A program made the position numbers and the translations under genes. This document shows, piece by piece, positions 11,678-20,373 of a stretch of 64,000 nt of DNA. How positions within the stretch are numbered: position 1 is the first letter of the stretch; each line of letters opens with the position of its first letter. The stretch is from Planctomycetota bacterium (GTDB lineage Bacteria > Planctomycetota > Brocadiia > JAADGH01), in assembly GCA_013152475.1 (NCBI GenBank), contig JAADGH010000066.1, positions 24,590-88,589 of the forward strand, written 5' to 3'. Under the pieces are notes generated by a model, which ran no database searches, was not told the DNA's origin, and was given only the letters and a program-made list of their open reading frames with translations.

Positions 11678-12905
11678 TCGTCCTTCCCTTCGGATCGAAC
11701 CCCCGAATGACGCGCGGGTCGGTAACGTCGATCACGTCGATGTGAACCCCGTGCGACCGGGCGGGGCCGAGGCATTCGTGGAGCGGAGAGTGCCGGTCGA
11801 GCACCACCGCCGTGATGTGCGCGCTGGCGCCGGCGTGCTCGGCGAGGGTCGCCCGCAGGCGCTTTTTGTCTTCCTCCTGCGCCGGCTCGATGAGGGCCAG
11901 CTCCCGCAGGACGTGGGCCGATATGCGTGAGCGATCCCCATTGTAGATCAGTGTCTCCTCCCGCAGGGCCGCGATGAGAAAGACCCTCGCGCCGTGCTGG
12001 GCCAGCTCGTCGATGAGGGTCGCTGTCAGGCTGACCGCCATCTCGAAGGCCTCGGAATCCGCCGGCGCGCCGGGGTCGGCGAAGGAGTCCAGGACGAGGG
12101 TGTAGCCCAGCGGCTCATCGCGCTCGAACTCCTTGAGGATCAGCTTGGACAGCCTCGCCGACGTGCGCCAGTGGATGTGCTTCGGGTTGTCGCCCGGGCG
12201 GTACTCGCGGATGCCGTAGAACTCGTCCGACCCGAGGCGTTTGCTGCTTCGCGCGATCTTGTCGGACCCCCAGCTCCTGCCCATGCGAATGAGCTCCTTC
12301 GACAGGCGGCCGATTCGGGGATAAACGATCATGCGGTCGGGCAGGTCGAACCGCCGCAGCGCGGTGCACAGGCCGAAGGGATAGCCGGACTTCAGGAAGG
12401 CCTCGCCGAAGAGATACTCCCCCCGGCGAGGGGGAGTGACGGTGTAGCTCAACCGGGTCACCGCCCCAGGTTCGATCCTGGCGGCGACCGCCCGGCCGGT
12501 CAGCCGGTCCCGGGTCGAGGCGGCGCCGTCGAGGACCGCGACAACATAGGCATTCGCTCGCCTGCGCGTGTTGGTGATTTTCAGGGAGACGGTTGCGTCC
12601 TCGCCGGCAAAGATTTCCCTCGGTACGGTTCGGCTGAGCTCCAGGCCCCGAAGTGACCGCCAGCCCACCACCACGGAAACCACGAGTGAGCTGAACAGGA
12701 GCGAGGTCAGGAGGTAGATCAGGTTGTTCCCGGTGTTGAAGGCGGCGAAGCCCACCATGGCCGTCACGCCGGCGGTCAGCATGCCGACGGAGGTTGGTCG
12801 GAAGAGACGCCGTTTGCCGGGTTTGAGGTTGGAGTGTTGGGGTGATGGAGTGATGGAGTATTGGGAAACTGCGGTTTCTCCTGCTCCATCATTCTTGCAC
12901 TCCAT
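11661..12905 (-). CDS. DUF58 domain protein, partner of MoxR
   Basis: The 414-residue membrane protein has two hydrophobic helices at about residues 41-80, with the family segment FAAFNTGNNLIYLLTSLL, then a beta domain (about 85-200), and then the DUF58 core with REYRPGDNPKHIHWRTSAR at about 245. A von Willebrand-like fold follows. DUF58 proteins work with MoxR AAA+ ATPases, often in envelope functions or protein assembly. The MoxR gene lies upstream on the same strand but is separated by a restriction-modification pair. Residues 1-26 are encoded by the inverted repeat at 12831-12919, so the N-terminus appears to have been rebuilt by the repeat. The next in-frame ATG (12782) would remove the conserved KRRLFRPT segment. 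Confidence 0.85.
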   Translation of the reverse strand: MECKNDGAGETAVSQYSITPSPQHSNLKPGKRRLFRPTSVGMLTAGVTAMVGFAAFNTGNNLIYLLTSLLFSSLVVSVVVGWRSLRGLELSRTVPREIFAGEDATVSLKITNTRRRANAYVVAVLDGAASTRDRLTGRAVAARIEPGAVTRLSYTVTPPRRGEYLFGEAFLKSGYPFGLCTALRRFDLPDRMIVYPRIGRLSKELIRMGRSWGSDKIARSSKRLGSDEFYGIREYRPGDNPKHIHWRTSARLSKLILKEFERDEPLGYTLVLDSFADPGAPADSEAFEMAVSLTATLIDELAQHGARVFLIAALREETLIYNGDRSRISAHVLRELALIEPAQEEDKKRLRATLAEHAGASAHITAVVLDRHSPLHECLGPARSHGVHIDVIDVTDPRVIRGFDPKGRTIGVVE

Positions 12906-12919
12906 TACTCCAATACTCC
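12831..12919. repeat. Inverted repeat, copy 2, over the DUF58 start
   Basis: Arms at 12831-12852 and 12898-12919 match over 22 bases with three differences and share the core TTGGGGTGATGGAGTGATG with copy 1 at 11613-11677. Further partial repeats (GGAGTATTGG and its complement) lie between. The DUF58 ATG at 12905 is inside the right arm. Confidence 0.7.
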
Positions 12920-13081
12920 CTTATGCCAAGGCGGACCTTATTCCCTAATGTGCGCAACGCTCGGCATCAGCGCCGTCTACGGCATATCGTTTTCGCCTAT
13001 ACCATTCTCTTCTTGGCTGGCCGGACTTCGTACAGGGAATGGTTTTCCTTCACACGGCTGGCAGTTTCTTCAGGTGCTTTT

Positions 13082-13888
13082 TCAAACCGAAGGGTCAGCC
13101 GTCTCTGCCTTGAGATATCGTGCAGCCATGCGGCAATAGTCCGGATCGATCTCGATCCCAATGCTGTTTCGCCCGGTGCGCAGCGCCGCGACCATCGTGG
13201 TGCCCGATCCGGAGAAGGGATCCAGAACGGTGTCCTCGGTGAAGGAGAACATGCGGACAAGACGTGTGGCCAGCTCCAGGGGGAACGGCGCGGGGTGGTG
13301 CTTGGTCGATGCTCCTGTAATGTTCCATATCTGCTGAAACCAGCGATCGAAAGCGTCCTTTTCGATCCTGCTCGCGTCACGCTGCTTCTTGGTTGGTTTC
13401 CGATAGCCGCCTGGCTTTCGTTGCATCAGGATGAATTCCATGTCGTTCTTGATGATAGCATTTGGCTCGTAGGGCTTTCCCAGGAACTTCGATCCGTTCT
13501 CGACCTCGTAGGAAGCGTTGGCGATCTTGTGCCAGATGATGGGGTTCAGATTGTCGAAGCCGATCCGTCGGCAGATGACACAGATGTCGGCGTGCAAGGG
13601 AAATACGAGGTGGCGTCCGAAATCGCGGCGCGCGACGCAGACATCTCCGACCACGCAAACAAGTCGCCCTCCGGGGACCAAAATTCTGTAGACATGCCGC
13701 CAGACTTTTTCTAACTCACTTAGGAACGCTTCATAATCGCCAATATGGCCGAGCTGGTCCGGGCCATCGTTATATCGCTTCAGGTTCCAATAGGGGGGCG
13801 AGGTGACAACAAGATGAACGGAGGCGTCGTCCAAGTACCCGAGTTCTCGCGCATCGCCGTTGATCAATCGGTGAAGGGTTGTATCCAT
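13082..13888 (-). CDS. DNA methyltransferase, beta class (N4-cytosine or N6-adenine)
   Basis: The 268-residue protein has the catalytic motif TSPPYW at residues 29-34, near the N-terminus, and the S-adenosylmethionine motif DPFSGSGTT at 223-231, near the C-terminus. The IV-before-I order defines the beta class. The SPPYW form is most often seen in N4-cytosine enzymes, but N6-adenine is possible. The start at 13888 was chosen because the conserved part begins there and the ATG lies four bases after the nuclease stop; the longer open frame would overlap the nuclease. It is the modification half of the adjoining nuclease. Confidence 0.88.
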   Translation of the reverse strand: MDTTLHRLINGDARELGYLDDASVHLVVTSPPYWNLKRYNDGPDQLGHIGDYEAFLSELEKVWRHVYRILVPGGRLVCVVGDVCVARRDFGRHLVFPLHADICVICRRIGFDNLNPIIWHKIANASYEVENGSKFLGKPYEPNAIIKNDMEFILMQRKPGGYRKPTKKQRDASRIEKDAFDRWFQQIWNITGASTKHHPAPFPLELATRLVRMFSFTEDTVLDPFSGSGTTMVAALRTGRNSIGIEIDPDYCRMAARYLKAETADPSV

Positions 13889-13892
13889 CAGT

Positions 13893-14624
13893 TCACGCAA
13901 AAGCAGCCAAGTGGGCCGTGAGTGTCCGGGCGAAACGCTCAACGGATAGGTCGTCCGCCGGCATTGAGAAACACCCATGAATTCCGTCGTCCGCTGTCGA
14001 GGAAACGAACGCTGCCGCCGTGTAATGGCGCTCCAGTACAAGCTTCCGGCGGAAGATTTCATAACGGCGCATGTATGAAGCTCCGACGAATTCTGGAAAG
14101 ACCTTGAAATGTGGCTCGCGTACCTTCACCGGGCGGCTGGATGCGTCACAGTCCTCAAGCATGAAGAAGTAGCCCAGGAATGGCTGAGGGCTGGCAAGGT
14201 AGGCGTGCTCGCGGTAGGCTGTCCACAGGTCGAGAGCGCTTCCCATCGCCTCTTCGGTTCGGTTATTGAAATTGTTGCCGAAAGACGGGCCGACTTGGGA
14301 CTTCGCCTCGGTCGCAGCGAGGAGCATCTCTTCCCGTACGACCAGCAAGTCCCACTCCTTGGTGGGACGGAAGAAGCCCGGCAGTTCCACGGCCTTCTTC
14401 CTGAAGACAAACCGCTCGGCAATCCCGGCATATGTTATCAAGTCCGTGAACAGGTCGATGAAACCGTCCATCTGCGCGCCGCCGGTAACGGCGCTGCGCA
14501 GTCCCTGGTCGGCCTTGCCGATCTGGCGTTGCTTATCTCTCTGTCCCGCCCGAGTTTTCCAGTAGTGAGCGACAGCCTTGCTGGTGCGGGCGGGCAAATC
14601 GCAAAGGATATCGTTTGGTTTCAT
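13893..14624 (-). CDS. PaeR7I-family type II restriction endonuclease
   Basis: The 243-residue protein matches the PaeR7I type. It has a WDLLV strand at 91-95 followed by ATEAKSQ at 104-110, giving the Asp92, Glu106 and Lys108 of a PD-(D/E)XK site, and then VGPSFGNNFNNRTEEAMGSA, a signature of this family. PaeR7I itself cuts CTCGAG. Whether this protein has the same specificity is not known, and CTCGAG sites are present in this window (for example near 494, 9030 and 17042), so they must be methylated if it does. It lies four bases upstream of the methyltransferase. The pair sits between moxR and the DUF58 gene and is likely a transferred module. Confidence 0.85.
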   Translation of the reverse strand: MKPNDILCDLPARTSKAVAHYWKTRAGQRDKQRQIGKADQGLRSAVTGGAQMDGFIDLFTDLITYAGIAERFVFRKKAVELPGFFRPTKEWDLLVVREEMLLAATEAKSQVGPSFGNNFNNRTEEAMGSALDLWTAYREHAYLASPQPFLGYFFMLEDCDASSRPVKVREPHFKVFPEFVGASYMRRYEIFRRKLVLERHYTAAAFVSSTADDGIHGCFSMPADDLSVERFARTLTAHLAAFA

Positions 14625-14735
14625 GGATATGGTGTATCAGATTCCTTGGATATCTTCAACATGCGAACGTGAGCCTTGCTCTTGAAACCTGTACGCGAGA
14701 CAGCATCATCTTGCCGAATAAAGCTCCACCGATCA

Positions 14736-15671
14736 TCAAATCGGCACGCGGACCGAGTCCACGATCTCCAGGAGGATCTCCGTGATCGATCCGTTTCGAT
14801 TGGCGGCGGTACGGGCATTGCCGATGAGCCGGTGCGAAAGGATGGGAACGACGAGGGCCTTGACGTCGTCGGGCATGCAATAGTCGCGCCCCTCGGAAAG
14901 GGCCCGCGCCTGCGCCGCACGGTAGAGGTTGAGCGAGGCCCTCGGGCTGCCGCCGACCTCGATGGCGTCGCACCGGCGGGTCTCCTGGATCATCCTCACC
15001 AGGTAGTCCGATACCTGCGCCTCGACCGACACGTCCCGGACCCGCTTCTGGAGCTCGACCACCTCCTCGGCGGACAGGACCGGCTTGAGCGAGTCGATGG
15101 GGTGGGCCAGCTTCTGATCGTGGAGGATTCGCTTCTCCTGCTCCTCCGTCGGGTAGCCGATGTCGATGCGCATGAGGAACCGGTCGAGCTGCGACTCGGG
15201 GAGGGGATAGGTGCCTTCGAACTCGTGCGGGTTCTGCGTGGCGAGGACCAGAAACGGCCGGGGCAGGTCGTAGGTGACCCCATCCATGGACACCTGCAGG
15301 TCGTTCATGGCCTCCAAGAGGCTGCTCTGTGTGCGTGGGGTGGTCCGGTTGATCTCGTCGGCGAGGACCACATTTGCGAAGATCGGACCTTTTTTGAAAA
15401 CGAAGTCGTCCTGGGTGGAACTGAAGACAGACACACCGAGGATGTCCGCCGGGAGCAAATCAGGGGTGAATTGGATCCGGCTGAAGGGGACGTCGATCGA
15501 CAGGGCGAGGGCCTTGGCGAGCATCGTCTTCCCGACACCGGGAATGTCCTCGATGAGCAGATGCCCGTTCGAGAGCAACCCCACGATGGCGGCGTTCACC
15601 GTCTCCTTCCTGCCGATGAAGACCTTCTGGATGTTGTCGCGAAGGCGGCCGATTTTCTCTGCTGCGGACAT
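14736..15671 (-). CDS. MoxR-family AAA+ ATPase
   Basis: The 311-residue protein has Walker A EDIPGVGKT at 41-49, Walker B with VVLADEINRTTPRTQSS, sensor 1 ATQNPHEFEGTYPLPESQLDRF and the AAA lid domain, all typical of MoxR. These ATPases act as chaperones with DUF58 and von Willebrand domain proteins. The ATG at 15671 has CAGGGA at a suitable distance; a GTG five codons upstream is the alternative. Its usual partner, the DUF58 gene, is 1.8 kb downstream beyond the restriction-modification pair. A promoter lies at 15713-15740. Confidence 0.93.
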   Translation of the reverse strand: MSAAEKIGRLRDNIQKVFIGRKETVNAAIVGLLSNGHLLIEDIPGVGKTMLAKALALSIDVPFSRIQFTPDLLPADILGVSVFSSTQDDFVFKKGPIFANVVLADEINRTTPRTQSSLLEAMNDLQVSMDGVTYDLPRPFLVLATQNPHEFEGTYPLPESQLDRFLMRIDIGYPTEEQEKRILHDQKLAHPIDSLKPVLSAEEVVELQKRVRDVSVEAQVSDYLVRMIQETRRCDAIEVGGSPRASLNLYRAAQARALSEGRDYCMPDDVKALVVPILSHRLIGNARTAANRNGSITEILLEIVDSVRVPI

Positions 15672-15712
15672 CGAAATCCCTGGCACGGTTCGTTATGTTC
15701 CCTCTCCCTATC

Positions 15713-15740
15713 ATCATACCACATGGGCGGGCAAAGTCAA
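15713..15740 (-). promoter_or_regulatory. Promoter for moxR
   Basis: On the minus strand TTGACT (15735-15740), a 16-base spacer and TATGAT (15713-15718). The start of transcription would be about 35 bases before the ATG at 15671. It is divergent from the sulfatase promoter at 15773-15800, with 32 bases between the -35 boxes. Confidence 0.6.
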
Positions 15741-15772
15741 GACAGGCGTGTAACGAGTGTGTAACAAGGGCG

Positions 15773-15800
15773 TTGACATCATGGAGGCAGAACGTAGAAT
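15773..15800 (+). promoter_or_regulatory. Promoter for the sulfatase-glycosyltransferase operon
   Basis: Perfect TTGACA at 15773-15778, a 16-base spacer and TAGAAT at 15795-15800. The leader to the ATG at 15851 would be about 44 bases, containing AAGGAG. Confidence 0.65.
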
Positions 15801-15850
15801 GGGGGTGCGGTATTCGCAACTGATTGATTACGCAATTGGGAAGGAGCGAG

Positions 15851-17149
15851 ATGAGCAAACCACCAAACATCCTGTTGATCACCGTGCACGACCTCGGCGC
15901 ACGGCTCGGGTGCTATGGGGAACGGTCCGTGCCCAGCCCGAATCTCGATGCCTTCGCGGCCGAGGGGGTCCGGTTCGAGAATCATTTCGCCACGGCCTGC
16001 TACTGCAGCCCCAGCCGGGGGGCCATCATCACCGGCAAGCCCCCCCACGTCAACGGCCTGATGGGCCTGGTCAACCTGGACTGGGACCTGCCGGCGTCGA
16101 ACCGCAACCTGGCCAAGGTCCTCGGCGACGCCGGCTACGAGACCTACCTCTTCGGCCACCAGCATGAGGTGAAGCAAGTGGAGCAGCTTGGCTTCAAGCA
16201 CCTCCCCGACCGATCCGTCGGCCTATCCTGCGAGAAGGTCGCGCCGCAGGTGGCGGAGTTCCTGAAGGGCTGGAACGGGGAGCAGCCGTTCTATGCGCGC
16301 GTCGGGTTCGTCGAGGTCCATCGGAAATACGACAAGTATGAACCCGACGACCCGGCATCCGTCAACGTGCCTCCGTACATGAAGGACACCCCCGGCGCCC
16401 GGGAGGACCTGGCCATGTTTCACGGGGCCATCCGCACGATGGACGAGGCGGTCGGGATAATCCTCCGCGCCCTCGACGAATCGGGACGGAAAGAGAACAC
16501 CATCGCTGTCTTCACCACAGATCACGGCCCCGCTTTTCCCCGGGCCAAGGCCACGCTCTACGACCCCGGCATTCACACGGCGCTGCTCATGCGCTGGCCC
16601 GCCGGCGTTGAAGGGAGCAAGGTGTATTCAGAGCTCCTCAGCAACATCGACCTCATGCCGACGCTCCTGGACGCCGCCGGCGCACCCGCGCCGGAGGACG
16701 TGCAGGGGCGGTCGTTCCTGCCGCTGCTGACCGGCGGGGACTATGCGCCGAACGAACTGATTTTCGCAGAGAAAAATACACACCCCGACGACATCAAGCG
16801 CGGCATCCGCACGGTGCGAACCAAGTACATCCGGAACTATCACGAGGGCCCCATGCTGAAGCTGCCCTCGGACATCGAGGCCAGCCTGACCCGCCGCGAC
16901 ATGGGCGACGACCACCTCCGCCCCCGGCCGCCGGCCGAGCTCTACGACCTGGAGGCCGACCCGAACGAGACCGACAACCTGGCGGGAAGGCCCGAGGCGG
17001 CCGAGATCGAGAAGGAGATGGCGGCCAGGCTTCAGGCCCTGCTCGAGGAGACGAACGATCCGGTCCTTCATCCGCCCATCCCGCGCCCGCCCGGAGAAGA
17101 GGCCCTGCTTCAGAAGTTGAGAGAGCGAATCGAGAGGGAGCGCCTGTGA
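15851..17149 (+). CDS. Sulfatase, type I, cysteine class
   Basis: The 432-residue protein is of the alkaline phosphatase/sulfatase fold. The activation motif CSPSRG has Cys52 for conversion to formylglycine. The first metal site is TVHDLGARLGCYG, the HDLG variant seen in many sulfatases of heparan N-sulfatase-like type; TTDHGPAFPRAK supplies the later Asp-His pair. No clear signal peptide is visible, so it may act in the cytosol or be exported by another route. AAGGAG lies five bases before the ATG. Its stop overlaps the GTG of the glycosyltransferase, so the two products are made together. No formylglycine-generating enzyme or classical anSME is in the window. Confidence 0.9.
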   Translation: MSKPPNILLITVHDLGARLGCYGERSVPSPNLDAFAAEGVRFENHFATACYCSPSRGAIITGKPPHVNGLMGLVNLDWDLPASNRNLAKVLGDAGYETYLFGHQHEVKQVEQLGFKHLPDRSVGLSCEKVAPQVAEFLKGWNGEQPFYARVGFVEVHRKYDKYEPDDPASVNVPPYMKDTPGAREDLAMFHGAIRTMDEAVGIILRALDESGRKENTIAVFTTDHGPAFPRAKATLYDPGIHTALLMRWPAGVEGSKVYSELLSNIDLMPTLLDAAGAPAPEDVQGRSFLPLLTGGDYAPNELIFAEKNTHPDDIKRGIRTVRTKYIRNYHEGPMLKLPSDIEASLTRRDMGDDHLRPRPPAELYDLEADPNETDNLAGRPEAAEIEKEMAARLQALLEETNDPVLHPPIPRPPGEEALLQKLRERIERERL

Positions 17150-19233
17150 CGAACGGGCATCTTTCGCAAAGAGAAAGAGTGGCCCTTGCGGGGGTGTTCG
17201 CCCTGGCGCTGGTCGCCCGGTTTGTCGCGATGGCCGTCGCCTTCGACCCGCACCTGAAGTTCGAGAAATACTTCGACCTCGCCCGGCAGATCATCGCCAA
17301 TGGCTGGACGGCGAAGGAGGCCTTCGCCTATGCGCCGGGGTATGTCTACTTCATGGCCTTCTTCGTCGGCATGGGTGCTTCGCCCATGGTGATCTGTCTG
17401 GTGCAGGTCCTTCTCGGGTCGCTCACCTGCGTGTTCATCTATCTCATCGCCCGCCGGCTCTTCGACCCCCGCGTGGCCGCGGTGGCAGGGGTCATGGCGG
17501 CGCTCTACGGCCCCTTTCTGACGCACGACATCGAGTTCCTGTCCGACTCGTTCGGGACTTTCCTCTATTGCGCCGCCGCGCTGGCGCTTCTGTGGGCAAT
17601 GGCGCAGCCGGGCATCGGGACATTTGCCCTGGGCGGGCTGCTGATCGGGCTCCGGGCGATCCAGCGCCCCAATGTCCTTCTCCTCGTCCCGTGGGTCTTC
17701 CTTATCGTCCTGTTCCGTTTTATGAGGACGCATGGCATCAAGCACGTGGTTGCGTGGTGCGCGGCGCTTGCCGTGGCGATGCTCGTCCCCATCCTGCCCA
17801 TCACGATCCAGAACTATGTCGTGGCGAGGGAGTTCATCCCCATCACCGACTCGGGCGGGTACGTCTTCTACTGCAGCAACAACCACGGCTCGCAGGGCCT
17901 GCGGTACAACCCGCCCCCGCTGGTGGCCCGGCAGATGCAGCGCGACCCCGATGAGAAAAAGACGTATATTGATCTCATGGACGACATCCTGTCCCAGCGG
18001 GTGGCCAGCCTGGCCGAGGGACGAACGCTTGGCCCGAACGAATCGTCGCGCTTTTGGTTCCGCGAGGGCATGAAGTGCATCCGCAGGCGCGGCCTGGGGC
18101 AGGTTCGGCTCCTGATAAAGAAGGGCTTCTACATGTTCCATGCCTACCGGAGCCACGACACCTTCCCCGTTTTGGTGAAGGACCAGCGACTTGGCCGCTG
18201 GGTCTCCTTCGGGATGGGGATCGTCGCGCCCTTTGCATTCGTGGGCATGATCGTCACGCGGGACAAGCGGCGGGACCTTCTCCTGGGCTATGCCCTCGTC
18301 CTCGCGCCGGTCGCGTCCATGATGATCTTCTACGTCGCATCGAGGTTCCGCCTGGGACTCGGGGCCATGCTTATCCCCTTCGCCGCGGCGGGCCTGCTTC
18401 GGATCGTGGATCGGTTGCGCGTGGGGAGGATTCGAAAGGCGGTCGCGCCGTTGATTGCGCTGGTCCTGTTTCTTGGAGCGACCCACTGGCCGGATACGTT
18501 GATTCGTGAACAGACCAGGGCGCAGGAGATCCGCCGCCACCAGTATCAGGGAGAAATCGCCCGAGACGATGGACGTCTGCTTGACGCCCTTGGCGAGTTC
18601 CAGGCGGGGATCGTCCTGGCGAAGTACCCGGCGGAGGCGTCCGGGTGCGCCCGGGCGCTGGCGGGGCTCTATCGGCAGATGGGAGACCGGGAGAAGGCGC
18701 GGCAGCTCGCCGCATATGCGAGGGGTGTCCTCGACCCCCAGATGGTCCAGCGCCTTCAATCCCTCCCCAATGACCTCGCGGCCCGCCTTGCCCTCGGGCG
18801 CCATTTTCTCCTTGTCAAGGAGTACCAGACGGCCGCCGATCAGCTCTCCATGGCGGTTGATCTGGACCCGCTCAATTGCTTTGCTCGTTTCTCCCTGGCC
18901 GAAGCCCTGTTTTTCGGCAAGCTCGGCCCGCCGGACCGGGTCGTCTCGGAGCTTGAGAAGTCGCTGGAGTGCGGTCTGCGGTTTTCGTCGTCGGCATATC
19001 GAGCCTACGTCCTGATCGCTCGCTGCCGGCTGTCTCAGAAACAGTGGCCGGCGGCCATCCAGGCCCTGCGTCAGGCCTTGCGCTATTCTCCGGAGTATGG
19101 GCCCGCCCACGCCCTGCTGGCCAACGCTCTCCTGAAAGTAGGCGACCGGAAAGGCGCCGAAATGCACGCAAAACGCGCGCGGGAGCTGGGCAGCGAGAAG
19201 GAGTTGGCGCCGCAGCTTCGCGTGGAGAGGTAA
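17146..19233 (+). CDS. GT-C membrane glycosyltransferase with C-terminal TPR repeats
   Basis: The 695-residue protein starts at a GTG that overlaps the sulfatase stop. Residues 10-460 hold about ten to twelve membrane helices of the PMT/ArnT (GT39/GT83-like) kind, with an acidic first loop (FDPHLKFEKYFDLARQI) where lipid-linked sugar transferases keep their catalytic Asp. Residues 490-695 form TPR repeats (YQTAADQLSMAVDLDP, WPAAIQALRQALRYSPEY). It would transfer a sugar from a polyprenyl phosphate donor to a lipid, glycan or protein outside the inner membrane. A second protein of similar plan lies at 46485-48995. Substrate unknown. Confidence 0.82.
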   Translation: MTNGHLSQRERVALAGVFALALVARFVAMAVAFDPHLKFEKYFDLARQIIANGWTAKEAFAYAPGYVYFMAFFVGMGASPMVICLVQVLLGSLTCVFIYLIARRLFDPRVAAVAGVMAALYGPFLTHDIEFLSDSFGTFLYCAAALALLWAMAQPGIGTFALGGLLIGLRAIQRPNVLLLVPWVFLIVLFRFMRTHGIKHVVAWCAALAVAMLVPILPITIQNYVVAREFIPITDSGGYVFYCSNNHGSQGLRYNPPPLVARQMQRDPDEKKTYIDLMDDILSQRVASLAEGRTLGPNESSRFWFREGMKCIRRRGLGQVRLLIKKGFYMFHAYRSHDTFPVLVKDQRLGRWVSFGMGIVAPFAFVGMIVTRDKRRDLLLGYALVLAPVASMMIFYVASRFRLGLGAMLIPFAAAGLLRIVDRLRVGRIRKAVAPLIALVLFLGATHWPDTLIREQTRAQEIRRHQYQGEIARDDGRLLDALGEFQAGIVLAKYPAEASGCARALAGLYRQMGDREKARQLAAYARGVLDPQMVQRLQSLPNDLAARLALGRHFLLVKEYQTAADQLSMAVDLDPLNCFARFSLAEALFFGKLGPPDRVVSELEKSLECGLRFSSSAYRAYVLIARCRLSQKQWPAAIQALRQALRYSPEYGPAHALLANALLKVGDRKGAEMHAKRARELGSEKELAPQLRVER

Positions 19234-19254
19234 GCTGGCGAGCCGGTTAAAATA

Positions 19255-19283
19255 CCAAGGGCGACCTTCCAGGTCGCCCTTGG
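19255..19283. terminator. Two-way hairpin terminator between convergent genes
   Basis: A perfect 13-base stem (CCAAGGGCGACCT with AGGTCGCCCTTGG) has a three-base loop. It lies between the ends of the glycosyltransferase gene (19233) and the prepilin gene (19313). Short T-rich tracts follow on both sides (ATTCTT on plus, TATTTTAA on minus). Confidence 0.8.
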
Positions 19284-19312
19284 ATTCTTCACGCCAGAAT
19301 GGCTAAGCGCTC

Positions 19313-20098
19313 TCAGCCAGACGGGGCCCACAGATTACCATCGTTCGTATCCGAAAGCCCTGCGCTAGTGGTCGCGGCGATCGGGTTATTGAAGTAACCA
19401 TCGCCATCCGCCGCAGTGCTATAAGCGGCGGTGTAATCCTGCTGCTGCGCACTCGTGCCGTTGTAGGTCGTGTTGTTCATCTTCGTGCCGTAGGTCTCGC
19501 CGACCTCGTTGATGAAGAACGACCTCTGGCCGGTGCTGTTCAGCTCCACAGGCCACGCATAGATGCAGAAGCTGGATTCCTGTCGGTTGATACGCGACCG
19601 GTTCGTGACGGCAATGGGCGTCCCCCATGAGGTGCCATCGACGCCATCCGCTGACGTGTCATCCTCGCCGTCCGTTACGCCGTCACTGGCATCTGCTGCG
19701 GTCGCGGGGAGATACAGCCGATAGAAGAATCCGGACTTTTCCGCATAGCCCGTGCCGCCGGCGGCCCCGCCGGTGGCGAACTGCTGCGAGATATAGGCCG
19801 GGCTAACCGCAGCCGGCGTGCCCGTCGCCTGGGCGGCGCTTCGCCTGGGCGCGGCTTCACCGCACAGCTCGGTGAGCCAACCATACTCGCCGACACCGTC
19901 GTTGTCCTGATCGGTCTCGGCCTGCTGCTTGTAGATCGCCTCCTGCGTCGAGACCGTCTTCATTGAGCCGATGGTCGCCGACTCATTCGCCGCCATTCTG
20001 GATCGAAGCAGGTTCGGGATTGCGATAGCCGCGATAATCGCGATAATCGCAACCACGATCATCAGCTCGATCAGTGTAAAACCTTTTTCCTTCCGCAT
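19313..20098 (-). CDS. Type IV pilin / type II secretion pseudopilin-like protein
   Basis: The 261-residue product starts MRKEKG followed by FTLIELMIVVAIIAIIAAIA, a classic class III signal cleaved after the glycine by prepilin peptidase, with the conserved Glu at +5. The rest is a Ser/Thr/Gly/Asp-rich domain with a TDQDNDGVGEYG segment as in planctomycete and Lentisphaerae pseudopilins with calcium-like acidic loops. The ATG at 20098 has a strong AGGAGG site. It stands alone; no assembly ATPase or secretin is in the window. A pilus or secretion subunit is the likely role. Confidence 0.88.
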   Translation of the reverse strand: MRKEKGFTLIELMIVVAIIAIIAAIAIPNLLRSRMAANESATIGSMKTVSTQEAIYKQQAETDQDNDGVGEYGWLTELCGEAAPRRSAAQATGTPAAVSPAYISQQFATGGAAGGTGYAEKSGFFYRLYLPATAADASDGVTDGEDDTSADGVDGTSWGTPIAVTNRSRINRQESSFCIYAWPVELNSTGQRSFFINEVGETYGTKMNNTTYNGTSAQQQDYTAAYSTAADGDGYFNNPIAATTSAGLSDTNDGNLWAPSG

Positions 20099-20373
20099 TT
20101 CACTCCTCCTAAACCAATAAACCCAACAACAGAAAAGCCCCCATAAACGACTCACCCAGGACAGCTTTTCTTCGCACCTCCTTCCCGAAAATTCGACTTA
20201 GAAAACATGCAAATTCTCGATCCACTGACTGACTTACCCGTCCATTCACTACCCTTTTCCTCGCAAAGTTGATACCATTCTCCCTTGAGAAGCCATTTTA
20301 ATGTCTTAACCCCCTTCGATAACGGTAGCTATGATAACCAACTGCCCAATTGGCATTTTCCATCGGCTTGTGA

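Noticed and set aside
12460..12500. GGTTCGATCC-like segment resembling a tRNA T arm
   Set aside because: It lies inside the DUF58 coding sequence and no acceptor stem or anticodon arm can be drawn around it.
12923..13714. Plus-strand frame of 263 codons over the methyltransferase
   Set aside because: The methyltransferase motifs on the minus strand are unambiguous; the plus-strand reading is a shadow.
17110..19167. Minus-strand open frame of 685 codons
   Set aside because: It lies antisense to the whole glycosyltransferase gene, which has clear membrane and TPR sequence; the antisense reading has no recognisable domains.
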